Assembly (NCBI GenBank): GCA_025362495.1
Contig: JANYGI010000052.1
Span: 56,948-120,947 of the forward strand
Direction of reading: 5' to 3'
DNA length: 64,000 nt
From: Byssovorax sp.
GTDB taxonomy: Bacteria; Myxococcota_A; Polyangia; Polyangiales; Polyangiaceae
Shown here: piece after piece, positions 34,244-42,965 of the stretch
Layout: each line of letters opens with the position of its first letter
Position numbering within the stretch: position 1 is the first letter of the stretch
The notes under the pieces: generated by a model
The model's input: only the letters and a program-made list of their open reading frames with translations
What the model was told of the DNA's origin: nothing
Database searches by the model: none
Made by a program: the position numbers and the translations under genes

Positions 34244-34591
34244 CTATCGCATGAAACGCACGTTGAGCGGCGGCGTCTCGGCGGTGTAGGGCGTGCCGTG
34301 CTTGTCGAGGGCGGGCGTGTAGATCTGCTCCATCACGCAGCGGGCGGCGACGCGGGCAAAGCCGCTCCCCGGATCGTCGAGGATGCGGACGCCGAGGGCG
34401 ACGCCGTTCGGAGCGACGGTGACCTGCAACGTCGCCACGGCGGAGTCGATCCCCTTTTGTGTGGCCTCCGGGGGAAACTCACACTCTTTGGCCTTCGTCA
34501 GGGCATCGGCCGCGAGGCCCGCCGGCGCGGAGCACGCCGTCAATCCGGCGACCGAGAGCAGGAGAAGGCCGCGCGCCCGGCGGATCAGCAT
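34244..34591 (-). CDS. Small TonB-C/AgmX-like lipoprotein
   Basis: The 115-residue product has a signal peptide with a lipobox ('VAGLTAC', Cys20 from the chosen start) and a mature domain that resembles the C-terminal TonB/AgmX fold: 'VATLQVTVAPNGVALGVRILDDPGSGFARVAARCVMEQ' and 'ETPPLNVRFM'. It is probably a periplasmic-face lipoprotein. ATG 34606 would add five residues and cannot be excluded. It lies between the viperin gene and the repeat array on the same strand. Confidence 0.7.
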   Translation of the reverse strand: MLIRRARGLLLLSVAGLTACSAPAGLAADALTKAKECEFPPEATQKGIDSAVATLQVTVAPNGVALGVRILDDPGSGFARVAARCVMEQIYTPALDKHGTPYTAETPPLNVRFMR

Positions 34592-34686
34592 CGCTTCGAG
34601 TACCATGTGAAAACCCGGACCAGGGGAGAAGATCGCCCGGGCTCATCGGCGAGACGATGCCACCTCGTCAGGATGTGCGCACCGGA

Positions 34687-35580
34687 TCAGTAGTCGTACT
34701 CGCCGCCGCGGCGGAAGAAGCCATCCATCGAGAAGGACACCTGTCCAAACGCGCGATCGAGGCCCACTTGAAGAATTGGCTCGCTGTAGCGATGACGGCC
34801 GGCGGCGTCGTCGAAGAAGCGGCCTGCGGGGTCGACCATCACGTAGGTGCCGCGGATGGCGTAGTTGTCCTCGGGGACCAGGACGATATCACTGGCCTCC
34901 ACACCGCGGTGGCGCTCGACGAAGGCCTCGAACTCGCCCGGTGCGCAGACGAGCGGCTCGACCTTACCGTCGTTCTGACCCTCGATCGGCAGCACCTGGA
35001 GGATCTTCCACCGCTCGGGCCGGATCGCGGTGATCAAGTTCGACATGTCTTCACGCACGTTGAGGGCGGTGACCACCGTGTTGACCTTGAGGCGCATTCC
35101 GGCGAGCTGCGTCCAGGTCGCCTTCAACGCGTACTCGGCTGCCGGAGTCGCCTTGCCAGCGAGGGTGCGGCCGAGGCGACGATATGTCTCGTCGAGCGCG
35201 CTGTCGATGCTCAGCGTGATCCAGTCGAGGTCGCCCTTGAGCGCTTCAATCCAGGGCGCCGTGAGCTTGCTCCCGTTGGTGACGAGCATCGTCTTTGCCC
35301 CGCGCTGCTTCGCGGCGCGGATCAGATCGGGTAGCCACGGGCAGAGCATGGGCTCGCCGCCGGCGAACGTGACCTTGTCGAAACGCTCGGCGAGGGCGCC
35401 CACCAAGCGCAAGGCCTCTTCGCGGGGGAGGTGCCCTTTCGGGAGCACCTCGGCCACGACGTCGTGAAACGTGGCAAAGCAGTAGTGGCAACGCATGTTG
35501 CACGGCTGCCAGAGATGATAGTTGACGGAGCGGGGCAGGACGGTGGAGGGCGTGGGCGCGGTGGTCGATATGAGAGACAT
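34687..35580 (-). CDS. Prokaryotic viperin (antiviral radical SAM enzyme)
   Basis: The 297-residue product has the radical SAM cluster C27-x3-C31-x2-C34 in 'QPCNMRCHYCFATFHD', preceded by the viperin-type 'SVNYHLW'. It continues with 'FAGGEP' (72-77), 'LVTNGSKL', 'ITLSIDSALDETYRRLGR', 'KVNTVVTALNVREDMS', 'RPERWKILQVLPIEGQND', 'LVPEDN', 'GTYVMVDPAGRFFD' and the C-terminal 'GFFRRGGEYDY'. These follow animal viperin block by block. Known viperins convert CTP (or GTP/UTP in some bacterial clades) to 3'-deoxy-3',4'-didehydro nucleotides that terminate viral RNA synthesis; the nucleotide used here cannot be read. ATG 35580 has GGAG eight bases upstream. No nucleotide kinase gene is adjacent. Confidence 0.9.
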   Translation of the reverse strand: MSLISTTAPTPSTVLPRSVNYHLWQPCNMRCHYCFATFHDVVAEVLPKGHLPREEALRLVGALAERFDKVTFAGGEPMLCPWLPDLIRAAKQRGAKTMLVTNGSKLTAPWIEALKGDLDWITLSIDSALDETYRRLGRTLAGKATPAAEYALKATWTQLAGMRLKVNTVVTALNVREDMSNLITAIRPERWKILQVLPIEGQNDGKVEPLVCAPGEFEAFVERHRGVEASDIVLVPEDNYAIRGTYVMVDPAGRFFDDAAGRHRYSEPILQVGLDRAFGQVSFSMDGFFRRGGEYDY

Positions 35581-35779
35581 GGCTGTGCTCCGAACGGGGC
35601 TGAGGGGGTGGTCGACGCGTCGCTGCGCGCGTCGTCGGGCGAACCCCAAAGCAGCTCCCGGGCCAAGCATGAATTGAAGGCTATTTCGATCGGAGATCGC
35701 TTCCTCGCGCGGCCTGCCGTCGGTTGCTGTAGGCTCCGCGCGGCGGCGTCGCGCGACGTCCGCATCCTCGGGGGGCGAC

Positions 35780-37465
35780 GTGCAGTTTCATACCGGAGAT
35801 CGAGTCAATCACTACACCTTGATCGAGCCGCTGGGCGAAGGCGGGCAGGGCACGGTGTGGAAGGTCGTGGATCCGCGGGACGGCGGCGTGGTGCGCGCGC
35901 TCAAGCTCGTGTCGCTCGTCGGGGCCGCGCCGGCGGTGTTCGAGCGCGTGGTGCGCGAGGCGAGGATCCTCGCGGGCTCGGTGCATCCAGCGCTGGTGAC
36001 GTGTCACAGCTTCTTCGAGGAGCCGCGCGAAGGCGTCGTCGGGTTGCTGATGGATCTCGTCCCGGGGCGCTCGCTCGCCGACGCGATGGAGACGCGAGGC
36101 CTCGAGCGGGGGCAGAGCCTGGCATTGCTGGCCCAGGTGGCGGAGGCGCTCGCGTACGTTCACGGCAAAGGCCTCGTCCACCGCGATCTCAAGCCCGCGA
36201 ACCTCGTGCTCACCGACGACTTCTGGGAGCAGCCGACTCGCCCCGGCGCGGTGAAGCTCGTCGATTTCGGCATCGCCGCGTCGATCGACAACGCCGCGCA
36301 GCTCACGACGCCGGGCACGGTGATAGGCACTCTGCCGTACCTCGCGCCCGAGCTCGTCGATCCGGCGAGCTGGGGAAAGACCGGCGGCCCGCCGCGCGAC
36401 GTGTTCGCGCTGGGCGTGCTGGCCTGTCAGCTCTTGACGTACAGGCACCCCACCGGCCTCGGCTTCGACGCGATGATGATCGATTTCGCGCGCGCGTACA
36501 AGGCAGCGGAGGCCGGGCGGATCGCGTGGCCACCGTCGGATGTTGACGGGAGGTGGGGTGTGACGATGAGCGCCTGTCTCGCGCTGCGCCCGGCCGCGCG
36601 GCCCGCCGACGGCGCCGAGGTGCTGGAGCTGCTGCGGACGGGCGTGGTGTCGCGCCGGGCATCCCACGTGAGTATTTCAGGTCCCACCTCGGTGCAAACC
36701 CCCTTGCCCTTCGAGGCGCCGGTGACGCGGACGCCGTCGTCCGCCGGCGTGAGGACGGAGCCCATGAGTGGGCCGCCGCCCGGCGCGGCGAGAACCATCG
36801 CGGCGGCGCCGCTGCGCGAGCGCGCAGACGGGGTTCCACCCCCGCGTTTTCCGAAGCTCGGGGCGCTGCTGGTCCTGGTCGTCGGCGCGATTGGCGGCGT
36901 CGCGCTGCTGTCGCTCCTCAGGGGCTCTTCGGACCCGGAAGCGCCGGCGATTCCGCTTCCGACGTCGTCGCCCCCGCCGGTGGTCGACGTGCCTTCGCCG
37001 GTGACCGAATCGATGCCCACCCCCTGTCGGCGCGGAAACCTGGAGTTCAATCCGCTCGCCACCCGCTTCGACTGTCCCGTTTGCACGGGCGCTCCCGGCT
37101 CGGTACCGCAGCGCTCCTGGCAGATGCGCTTCAGCGGCGTCACCGCCCCGGGCCTGACGCTCACGCCGACGACGAAGATCTGCGCGCAGGTGAACCCGGC
37201 CATCCCATCGGTCTGCGCTCCTCTCTCGCGGCTCCCGGATCTCGGCGGCGCCGCCGGTCGATTGGCCGTGACGACCGCGGATCTCGACGACGGGAAAGTC
37301 TATTTCTCGCTTCGCGAAGGCTCTACCGTCCTGGCCAGGGGATCGGGCAAGCGTCGAGCGGGGACGACCCGCTATCTGGAGACGGCGCTCTGCTCGGGCT
37401 TCCTCCTCGTGCTCGACGATCCGGCCAATCTGGTCACCATCAGCGTCTTTCTCGACGCCCGCTGA
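35780..37465 (+). CDS. Ser/Thr protein kinase with single membrane span and extracellular domain
   Basis: The 561-residue protein has an N-terminal kinase domain (about 12-285): glycine loop 'LGEGGQGTVWK', ATP Lys in 'RALKLV', 'HRDLKPAN', 'VDFGIAAS' and an activation segment 'TTPGTVIGTLPYLAPE'. After a Pro/Ser/Thr linker, one membrane helix follows (about 355-375, 'LGALLVLVVGAIGGVALLSLL'), then a Pro-rich spacer and a C-terminal extracytoplasmic domain (about 410-561) with several cysteines ('PCRRGNLE', 'FDCPVCTGAPG', 'KICAQVNP', 'SVCAPL'), probably a sensor. GTG start after a G-rich stretch. The FHA-AAA+ regulator follows after 15 bp. Confidence 0.9.
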   Translation: MQFHTGDRVNHYTLIEPLGEGGQGTVWKVVDPRDGGVVRALKLVSLVGAAPAVFERVVREARILAGSVHPALVTCHSFFEEPREGVVGLLMDLVPGRSLADAMETRGLERGQSLALLAQVAEALAYVHGKGLVHRDLKPANLVLTDDFWEQPTRPGAVKLVDFGIAASIDNAAQLTTPGTVIGTLPYLAPELVDPASWGKTGGPPRDVFALGVLACQLLTYRHPTGLGFDAMMIDFARAYKAAEAGRIAWPPSDVDGRWGVTMSACLALRPAARPADGAEVLELLRTGVVSRRASHVSISGPTSVQTPLPFEAPVTRTPSSAGVRTEPMSGPPPGAARTIAAAPLRERADGVPPPRFPKLGALLVLVVGAIGGVALLSLLRGSSDPEAPAIPLPTSSPPPVVDVPSPVTESMPTPCRRGNLEFNPLATRFDCPVCTGAPGSVPQRSWQMRFSGVTAPGLTLTPTTKICAQVNPAIPSVCAPLSRLPDLGGAAGRLAVTTADLDDGKVYFSLREGSTVLARGSGKRRAGTTRYLETALCSGFLLVLDDPANLVTISVFLDAR

Positions 37466-37480
37466 TCCCAGGGAGATTTT

Positions 37481-38764
37481 GTGTCCCACGAGCGTACCCC
37501 CCGGACCACCACCGAAGAGTATCAACCCTCCTCCTCCGGCGCCGTCGCGCCCGGGCAGCCGGTGCTGCTCTGCGCGTTCCCGACGCAGATCGCCTTGCAG
37601 ATACCAGCGCCGGGCGTCGTCGTCGGGCGGAGCTGGCTCGCGGAGGCCGGTGTGCGGGACACCAAGGTCTCGGGAGAGCACCTGCGGTTCTCCCGCGTCG
37701 ATGGTCGCCATTACTTCGAGGACATCGGCTCGCGCAATGGCACCTGGATCGACGGCGAGCGCGTTGGCCCGCGCGAGCGCCGGGGGCTCGCGGACGGCGC
37801 CGTGCTCCGCGTCGGAAGGACGCTGCTGGTCCATCGTGCCTCGTTCCTCGGCGATCCTGCGCCGGCTCCGCCGATAGGGCTCCTCGTGGGCCCGTGGGGG
37901 CTCGGGGAGGTGCGGACTCGCCTCGCCGAGCTGTCGCGCCGGGCCGAGCGCAACGTGCTGATCGAGGGCGCGACGGGCACCGGCAAAGAGCACCTGGCCG
38001 CCGCGGTGATTCACGCCCTCGGCCGCGCCAGGAAGCCGCGCGCGTCGATCAACGTGGCCGCCGTCTCCGCCGGCATCTTCGAAGCGCAGCTCTTCGGCTG
38101 GGTGAAGGGGGCTTATTCCGGCAGCGCCGAGGGAGGTCCGGGCGTCTTCGGGACCAACGACGGTGGATCGGTGTTCCTCGACGAGATCGGCGAGCTGCCG
38201 CTCGATCTGCAGCCGAAGCTGCTGCGCGCGCTCGAGAACCGGGAGATCCAGCGCGTCGGCGCCGGATCGACGACGAAGATCGATGTCCTCGTCGTCGCGG
38301 CCACCAACCGTCCTCTCGAAGAGGCCGTGGAGCGCGGCGCGTTCCGGCGCGATCTGCACGCGCGCTTCACGGCGCGGCTCACGTTACCGGGCCTCGCCGA
38401 TCGCCCGGAGGACGTCTATGCCATCCTCACGGCGCTCGCGAAGCGACGCGGCCTCGCGCTCGACTCGGAGCAGAGCGAGGTCGAGGCCGTCGAGCGCCTG
38501 ATGCTCGACACCTGGTCGGCAAACGTCCGCGATCTCGATCGGGTCGCCGCCGCCGTGGTCGCCGCGGGGCAGCTGACGCTCGCCGCGATCGAGCGGGAGC
38601 TCCAGCCGCTCTCGCGCGAGAGCCTTCTCACGCGCGAGGCGGCCGAGCGGATGGTGAGAGAGTGCGGGGGAGTGGAGCGCGAGGTGGAGCGCCGCTACGG
38701 CATCAAGCGGGGAAAGCTCCGTCGCGCGCTCGGGAAGGTGGGAGGTGACGGACAGGCTACCTGA
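37481..38764 (+). CDS. FHA-domain sigma-54-type AAA+ regulator
   Basis: The 427-residue product joins an FHA domain (about 45-120; G49-R50, S64-G-E-H67, 'SRNGTWIDG' 84-92) to an AAA+ domain (about 130-360; Walker A GATGTGKE 163-170, Walker B FLDEIGE 232-238). A poorly defined C-terminal helical region resembles a Fis-type HTH ('VEREVERRYGIKRGKLRRALGKV'). The sigma-54 contact loop is altered, reading GAYSGS (210-215) for GAFTGA. FHA domains bind phosphothreonine, so the kinase encoded 15 bp upstream is its likely partner. GTG start with GGGAGA five bases before it. Confidence 0.9.
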   Translation: MSHERTPRTTTEEYQPSSSGAVAPGQPVLLCAFPTQIALQIPAPGVVVGRSWLAEAGVRDTKVSGEHLRFSRVDGRHYFEDIGSRNGTWIDGERVGPRERRGLADGAVLRVGRTLLVHRASFLGDPAPAPPIGLLVGPWGLGEVRTRLAELSRRAERNVLIEGATGTGKEHLAAAVIHALGRARKPRASINVAAVSAGIFEAQLFGWVKGAYSGSAEGGPGVFGTNDGGSVFLDEIGELPLDLQPKLLRALENREIQRVGAGSTTKIDVLVVAATNRPLEEAVERGAFRRDLHARFTARLTLPGLADRPEDVYAILTALAKRRGLALDSEQSEVEAVERLMLDTWSANVRDLDRVAAAVVAAGQLTLAAIERELQPLSRESLLTREAAERMVRECGGVEREVERRYGIKRGKLRRALGKVGGDGQAT

Positions 38765-38785
38765 GCGCCGTGCGGATCGCTCAGG
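38760..38785. terminator. 8-bp hairpin spanning two convergent stop codons
   Basis: CCTGAGCG (38760-38767) pairs perfectly with 38778-38785 around a 10-base loop. The stop codons of the FHA-AAA+ gene (38762-38764) and the small minus-strand gene (38781-38783) lie in opposite arms. It is well placed as a shared terminator but lacks a T-run. Confidence 0.5.
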
Positions 38786-38951
38786 GCCCCTTCTTCACCG
38801 GGGCCGGCGGGGCCGCCGGGGGCGGCTGGTGCTTCGGATCCTGCGGGTTGCGTTGACGAGAGTCGTTGTCGCGGTCGTCCTTGTGCTTCGGGTTGTTGGG
38901 GTTCTTGACGTCTCCGCGGTTGTCGTTCGGGCTCGGGGGCTTGACGGTCAT
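38781..38951 (-). CDS. 56-residue hydrophilic Asn/Pro/Lys-rich protein
   Basis: The product starts 'MTVKPPSPNDNRGDVKNPNNPKH' in part and ends in a Pro/Ala/Lys tail; it has no hydrophobic core and should be disordered. ATG 38951 has GGAGAG eight bases upstream, good evidence that this is a gene. It is too short for a domain assignment. The composition recalls small stress-type hydrophilic proteins. Confidence 0.6.
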   Translation of the reverse strand: MTVKPPSPNDNRGDVKNPNNPKHKDDRDNDSRQRNPQDPKHQPPPAAPPAPVKKGP

Positions 38952-39217
38952 GGTGTTCTCTCCGGTCGCTGGATTGCCGTGCAGAACAACTCCGGTACGG
39001 CGCCGCGCGACTGACAGAGCCCCTTCGCAAACGTCGTGCCGGCTCCCTGGGCGGCCTCGAAGCGCGAGGATGCCGTGAATCGAGGGGCGGGCAAGCTCGC
39101 GGGCCGGATCGCGATCCAGAGCGATCCAGCCGCGATCCGGCCCCCGCGAGGTCACCTCGCCGGGGCGGGCCGGACGTCGTCTCGCCTCCACCGATTCGCC
39201 TCGCGGCCTCCCTGGAG

Positions 39218-40105
39218 CTACATCGGAGCTGCGGTGCTCGATCCCGCGCCCCAGAACTGCACCGCGTCGCCCGGGTAGGCGATCGGCGTCGTCACCATCG
39301 TGACGGGATCGAGCGAGAACATCAGCCCTCCGCTGGTGAAGCCGTAGGCCGTGCCGCCCCAGAAGGCCAGTCCCCACACGTTGCCATAGGCGCCGATCGG
39401 GCCGAGCTGCTTCAGCAGCTTGCCAGTCGCCGGATCGACCTGGACCAGGCAATCGCTGCAGTTCTCGCCCTTGACGGTGAGGTACGTCCCGCCGCCGATG
39501 AGCGAGAAGACATCCCCGCTCGACCCGAGGCCCGGATCGCCGAGGTCCCCCACCGCCGACACCAGGCCGGTGCCCGGATCGATGCGCACGTAGCTCGATC
39601 CGTTGTACCCGACGAGCGCCTCCTGATCGGGATCGAGGGTGCCTTGCGGGACGAACGAGAGCGAGTTGGGATACGACCCCTTGGCGATCGGGTGGCACTG
39701 CGCCGTCTTCCGGTCGACGGCGTAGAGCGCCGTCTTGCTGGTGGCAAAGATGCCTCCAGTGCGGTTGACGGCGATATCGATGACGAAGTCGCAGCCCTGG
39801 AACGCGCCGACCACGCTGACGGCGCTGGTCGCGGGATTGACCACGTAGAGCTCCGAGCTGCTGTTGGCGTACACGGCCGCGACCGGCGGCGGATAGTACC
39901 CGTCCGGCCCGGCGTCGACGATCGGATCCCCGCCGGAGCCGCCGGCGCCCGTCGTGACGCTCGCCGTCGCGCTCGCGCTGCCGGAGCCGCCGACGCCGGA
40001 GGCGCCCTGTGCCGCTCAGAGCCCGTCGACGACGCCCTTGCCGCCGCAGGCCGGGATCACCAGCAGAGCGGCGACGACGACGGCCTTCTCGCGGAGCGAC
40101 GACAT
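39218..40105 (-). pseudogene. Beta-propeller-like lipoprotein gene interrupted by an in-frame TGA
   Basis: ATG 40105 opens a clear lipoprotein signal peptide ('MSSLREKAVVVAALLVIPAC', Cys20). Ten codons after the lipid-modified Cys, codon 30 (40018-40016) is TGA. The same frame then continues through a typical Gly/Ser/Thr linker and a domain with repeated 'DP.TG' blades ('VVNPATSAVSVVG', 'RIDPGTGLVSAVG', 'VQVDPATGKLLKQLG') to a normal TAG at 39218. The most likely reading is a nonsense mutation or a base error; selenocysteine is possible only in principle (selA lies at 25954-27381). A downstream GTG at 39874 could restart translation but would lack the signal peptide. The gene is 10 bp behind the metalloprotease gene. 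Confidence 0.8.
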
Positions 40106-40115
40106 CGCCCCGCTG

Positions 40116-41723
40116 CTACCAGGCCATGGCAGCGCGGGAGAGCGTCGTCACCTTGCCGGCGCGGCTGAGCGTGATCGACTTCGTCGCGGCGAGCGGCTGC
40201 GGCCACACGAGCACGCCGCCCGGGAGGTGATCGTAGGGATAGAGCTGGGCCTCGACCGCGGCGTCGCCGAGGTCGGAGTGCACGGTGATCGACTGCGGCT
40301 CTGCGCTCGGCGGCGTGTGAATCAGGACGTCTTTCATCCACGTCAGGTTGCCTTCGCCGTCGACGCGGGCGCGCTGGTAGGTGCGCTCGAGCAGCTCGGG
40401 CGCATAGACGATGTTCGCGTTGTTGACGAGCTTGACGCGGTCGAAGAGGGCCTTGTAGGTGAAGTCGGAGACCCAGACCGGGTTGCAATACCCCATCACG
40501 TCCGTCGTGTCGTCGGGCGACAAGAGCTGCTTTGCGAGGAGATCGTAGCCCCAGACTCCGATGCTCGCCCCCGCGTAGGGGTACGCCGGATCGGTGCCAG
40601 TCGCGCCGCCGCAGGGCGAGTGCTGGCGACCATGGGTGTGCCCGATCTCGTGGACCGCCGTCTCGGTGGCGATGTCGCCCGAGAACCCGAGGCCGATCGC
40701 CGCCCGCGCGAACGAGTCCGTGGGACCACCGATGTTGCCGAGCCCCGCGACGCAGCCACCGCCGCAGTACTGCCCCGCGTCCTGCGTGGGGGAGAAGATG
40801 CCGAAGTAATACACGTCGGGAGCGGCGTTGTCGTTCTGGCGGAGATCGCCAATCGCGCTCAGGAGCTCGCCCCAGCCAGTGCCGTTGGCGTCGACGCTGC
40901 TGTTCCACGCCATCGGCGCGTGGACCGAGATCTCCACCGCGGCGACAGGGTACATCTTGAAGAAGTGGTCCTTGTAGGCCTGGATTTGCCCGGCCGAAGT
41001 GTCGGGCTTGCGGTTCGACCCGTCGGCCCCGTAGCTGACCGGGATGAGCTCGATCTTCAGCGATTTGCCGGTGGGCTGCGCCGGGATCGGCGAGCTCCCG
41101 CTGGCGGGATAGCTCGCAGCGGGGTTGTTGCCCATCGAGTGCGCCGGGGGCTGGAGCAGATCGACCCGGTACGTCATCCCGGGGGCCATCAGCGCCGCGG
41201 GGACGTCGAAGTTGATGGTGCTGTCGAGCGAGGCGTCCGACGGCGTGCCCTTCACGGTGGCCTGGAGCTCGATCGGAGCGCCGTTCCCGAGGTCGAGGCG
41301 CGCGGTGACGGGGCTGCCATCGTAGGTGCCGTCGGCCGTCGCGAAGACGCGCATGAGCGCGGGGCGCGCGGCGACGAGGGGCACCTTGGATGTGGGCGCG
41401 CTCCCGCCCTGCATGAGGACGTGCTTCACGGCCTGGTAGATGGCGATCTGGCTTATCGACACGCCCTGCGCGGCGACCAGCGTGGGCTGCGGCGCGCCGG
41501 TGCTGCTGCTGGCCACGTCGCCGCTGGTGACGGCGCCGGGCCCGGTGCCCGAGGTCGGCCCGGGGCCGCTGACGTTGCCGCCGGCCGATCCCGCGCCCGT
41601 CGTGCCACCCGCGCCGTTCCCGACGACGAGATCGTCGACGCCGGTGAGCGCGTTGCACGCGACGAGGGGCGTCGCTCCAGTGAGGAGCAGCGCGGTGGCG
41701 AAGAGCATTCGGCGGTTCGACAT
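40116..41723 (-). CDS. Zinc metalloprotease lipoprotein (HExxHxxGxxH)
   Basis: The 535-residue product has a lipoprotein signal (Cys23 in 'TPLVAC'), a Gly/Ser/Thr linker (38-76), a beta-rich region and a zinc-binding site 'TAVHEIGHTHGRQHSPC'. The motif HExxHxxGRxH is the extended metzincin-like pattern seen in M66 (StcE-like) and related peptidases; a 'DVMGYC' further on provides the Met-turn candidate. It should be a surface-anchored or secreted protease. The start is ATG 41723, with GGAG ten bases upstream. It precedes the TGA-interrupted lipoprotein gene by 10 bp on the same strand. Confidence 0.85.
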   Translation of the reverse strand: MSNRRMLFATALLLTGATPLVACNALTGVDDLVVGNGAGGTTGAGSAGGNVSGPGPTSGTGPGAVTSGDVASSSTGAPQPTLVAAQGVSISQIAIYQAVKHVLMQGGSAPTSKVPLVAARPALMRVFATADGTYDGSPVTARLDLGNGAPIELQATVKGTPSDASLDSTINFDVPAALMAPGMTYRVDLLQPPAHSMGNNPAASYPASGSSPIPAQPTGKSLKIELIPVSYGADGSNRKPDTSAGQIQAYKDHFFKMYPVAAVEISVHAPMAWNSSVDANGTGWGELLSAIGDLRQNDNAAPDVYYFGIFSPTQDAGQYCGGGCVAGLGNIGGPTDSFARAAIGLGFSGDIATETAVHEIGHTHGRQHSPCGGATGTDPAYPYAGASIGVWGYDLLAKQLLSPDDTTDVMGYCNPVWVSDFTYKALFDRVKLVNNANIVYAPELLERTYQRARVDGEGNLTWMKDVLIHTPPSAEPQSITVHSDLGDAAVEAQLYPYDHLPGGVLVWPQPLAATKSITLSRAGKVTTLSRAAMAW

Positions 41724-41923
41724 CGGTTTCACGCTCCAGGGGACGACGAGAGACGATATCCGAACTCGAACCCGAGAATCCACGTTGCTCCTTGATCTGG
41801 AGCGCATTCGACGACGGACGATCATTTGCAGCAGCGATGGCGGCGAAGGCGTGTTGGCGCTGGAAAGTTCCAGTGACGCAGCTTTGCTACCCGGCGCGAG
41901 CGTGGGCCTTTTGCCCGGGCGCT

Positions 41924-42940
41924 TCAGCGAGGCGCGGTGCGCGTCGTCGTGGTCGCGGCGCGGGCCGCGTCGCCGAAGTGCTTGAGCAGCACCCGCACGA
42001 AGTTGTCGTCGACCTTCACGGTGAAGGCCACGTCGCTGTCGTGCACGGCGATCTCCAGCGTCGGGATGGCCGCGCCCCAGCCGATCGAGGTGAACATGCT
42101 GGCGATCGTCGCGACCTGCTGCGCGTGCTGCAGCGTCTGGGCGGCGCTCGTCGCGCCCGCGGCGTCGGCGTACGAGAGCGTCCCCGCGAAGTTCATCCCG
42201 GGGGGCAGGAAATTCCCCACGACGCGGACCTGGTGCACGCTGCCGAGGAAAGGCACCTTCGCCGAGGTGACGTCGACGGCGTTGGGCGCGCCGAGGTCGC
42301 CGGCGATGGCCATCGTCGCGCCCTTGGTGTCGGCGAGATCGAGCATCCACGCCGGCACCGCGCGCTCGAGCTTGCCGAAGCGCAGTCGATCGAGGGCGCG
42401 GCGCATCCCCGTCTCGTTGCCGCTCAGCACCGTGTGCGCCGTGACGAGCGCGAAGCCGAAGTTGTTCGACGTGTAGAGATCGTTGCCCGCGTAGCGCGTC
42501 TTCACGAGCGGCGCGCCGTCGATGATGATCGCCCGCGCGTCGACGGCGCGCTGGATGGCCGGGATGTCGAAATTGCCTTGAACCACCGCGCAGAAGTCCG
42601 CGCCCTGCATCGCGTAGATGCCGCTGACGACCCGGGTCACGTCGCGCGTGGGCACGAAGTTCGACTCGGGCCCGAGCGGCAGCAGGTTGGTCACGATCTG
42701 CGAGGCCTCGGGCCCCCACTTCGACTGGAACATCGCCGCGGCGTCGATGCTGCCGAGCACGAGCACGCCGCGCGGGAGCAGCGCGAGCGGGTCGCGATCG
42801 ACCTGCGACGCGTCGACTTTTTCGCCGCCGATCAGGCCGTAATCGGTGGTGCCGCTGCACCCCGCGGACGGGGCGAGCGCGAGGGCGCAAACCAGCAGCG
42901 TGCGGGCGCTCTTGGCCCGTGATCGAAAGGAAAAGCTCAT
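41924..42940 (-). CDS. Putative lipoprotein of unknown function
   Basis: The 338-residue product has a lipoprotein signal (lipobox 'APSAGC', Cys28) and then a soluble domain of alternating strands and helices with no recognised signature ('LLPRGVLVLGSIDAAAMF', 'NFGFALVTAHTVLSGNETGMRRALDRL', 'GATMAIAGDLGAPNAV'). A comparable layout is found in myxobacterial exported proteins that measure or score a ligand, but the function is unknown. The start is 25 bp after the stop of the PheA-like gene, so the two may be one transcript. Confidence 0.7.
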   Translation of the reverse strand: MSFSFRSRAKSARTLLVCALALAPSAGCSGTTDYGLIGGEKVDASQVDRDPLALLPRGVLVLGSIDAAAMFQSKWGPEASQIVTNLLPLGPESNFVPTRDVTRVVSGIYAMQGADFCAVVQGNFDIPAIQRAVDARAIIIDGAPLVKTRYAGNDLYTSNNFGFALVTAHTVLSGNETGMRRALDRLRFGKLERAVPAWMLDLADTKGATMAIAGDLGAPNAVDVTSAKVPFLGSVHQVRVVGNFLPPGMNFAGTLSYADAAGATSAAQTLQHAQQVATIASMFTSIGWGAAIPTLEIAVHDSDVAFTVKVDDNFVRVLLKHFGDAARAATTTTRTAPR

Positions 42941-42965
42941 CAGGATCGGGATCGAAGGCGGGGGC

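Noticed and set aside
40016..40018. Selenocysteine as the definite reading of the TGA in the lipoprotein gene
   Set aside because: SelA makes it possible, but the position is in a linker and no bSECIS can be proven by eye in such GC-rich sequence, so a nonsense mutation is the safer call.
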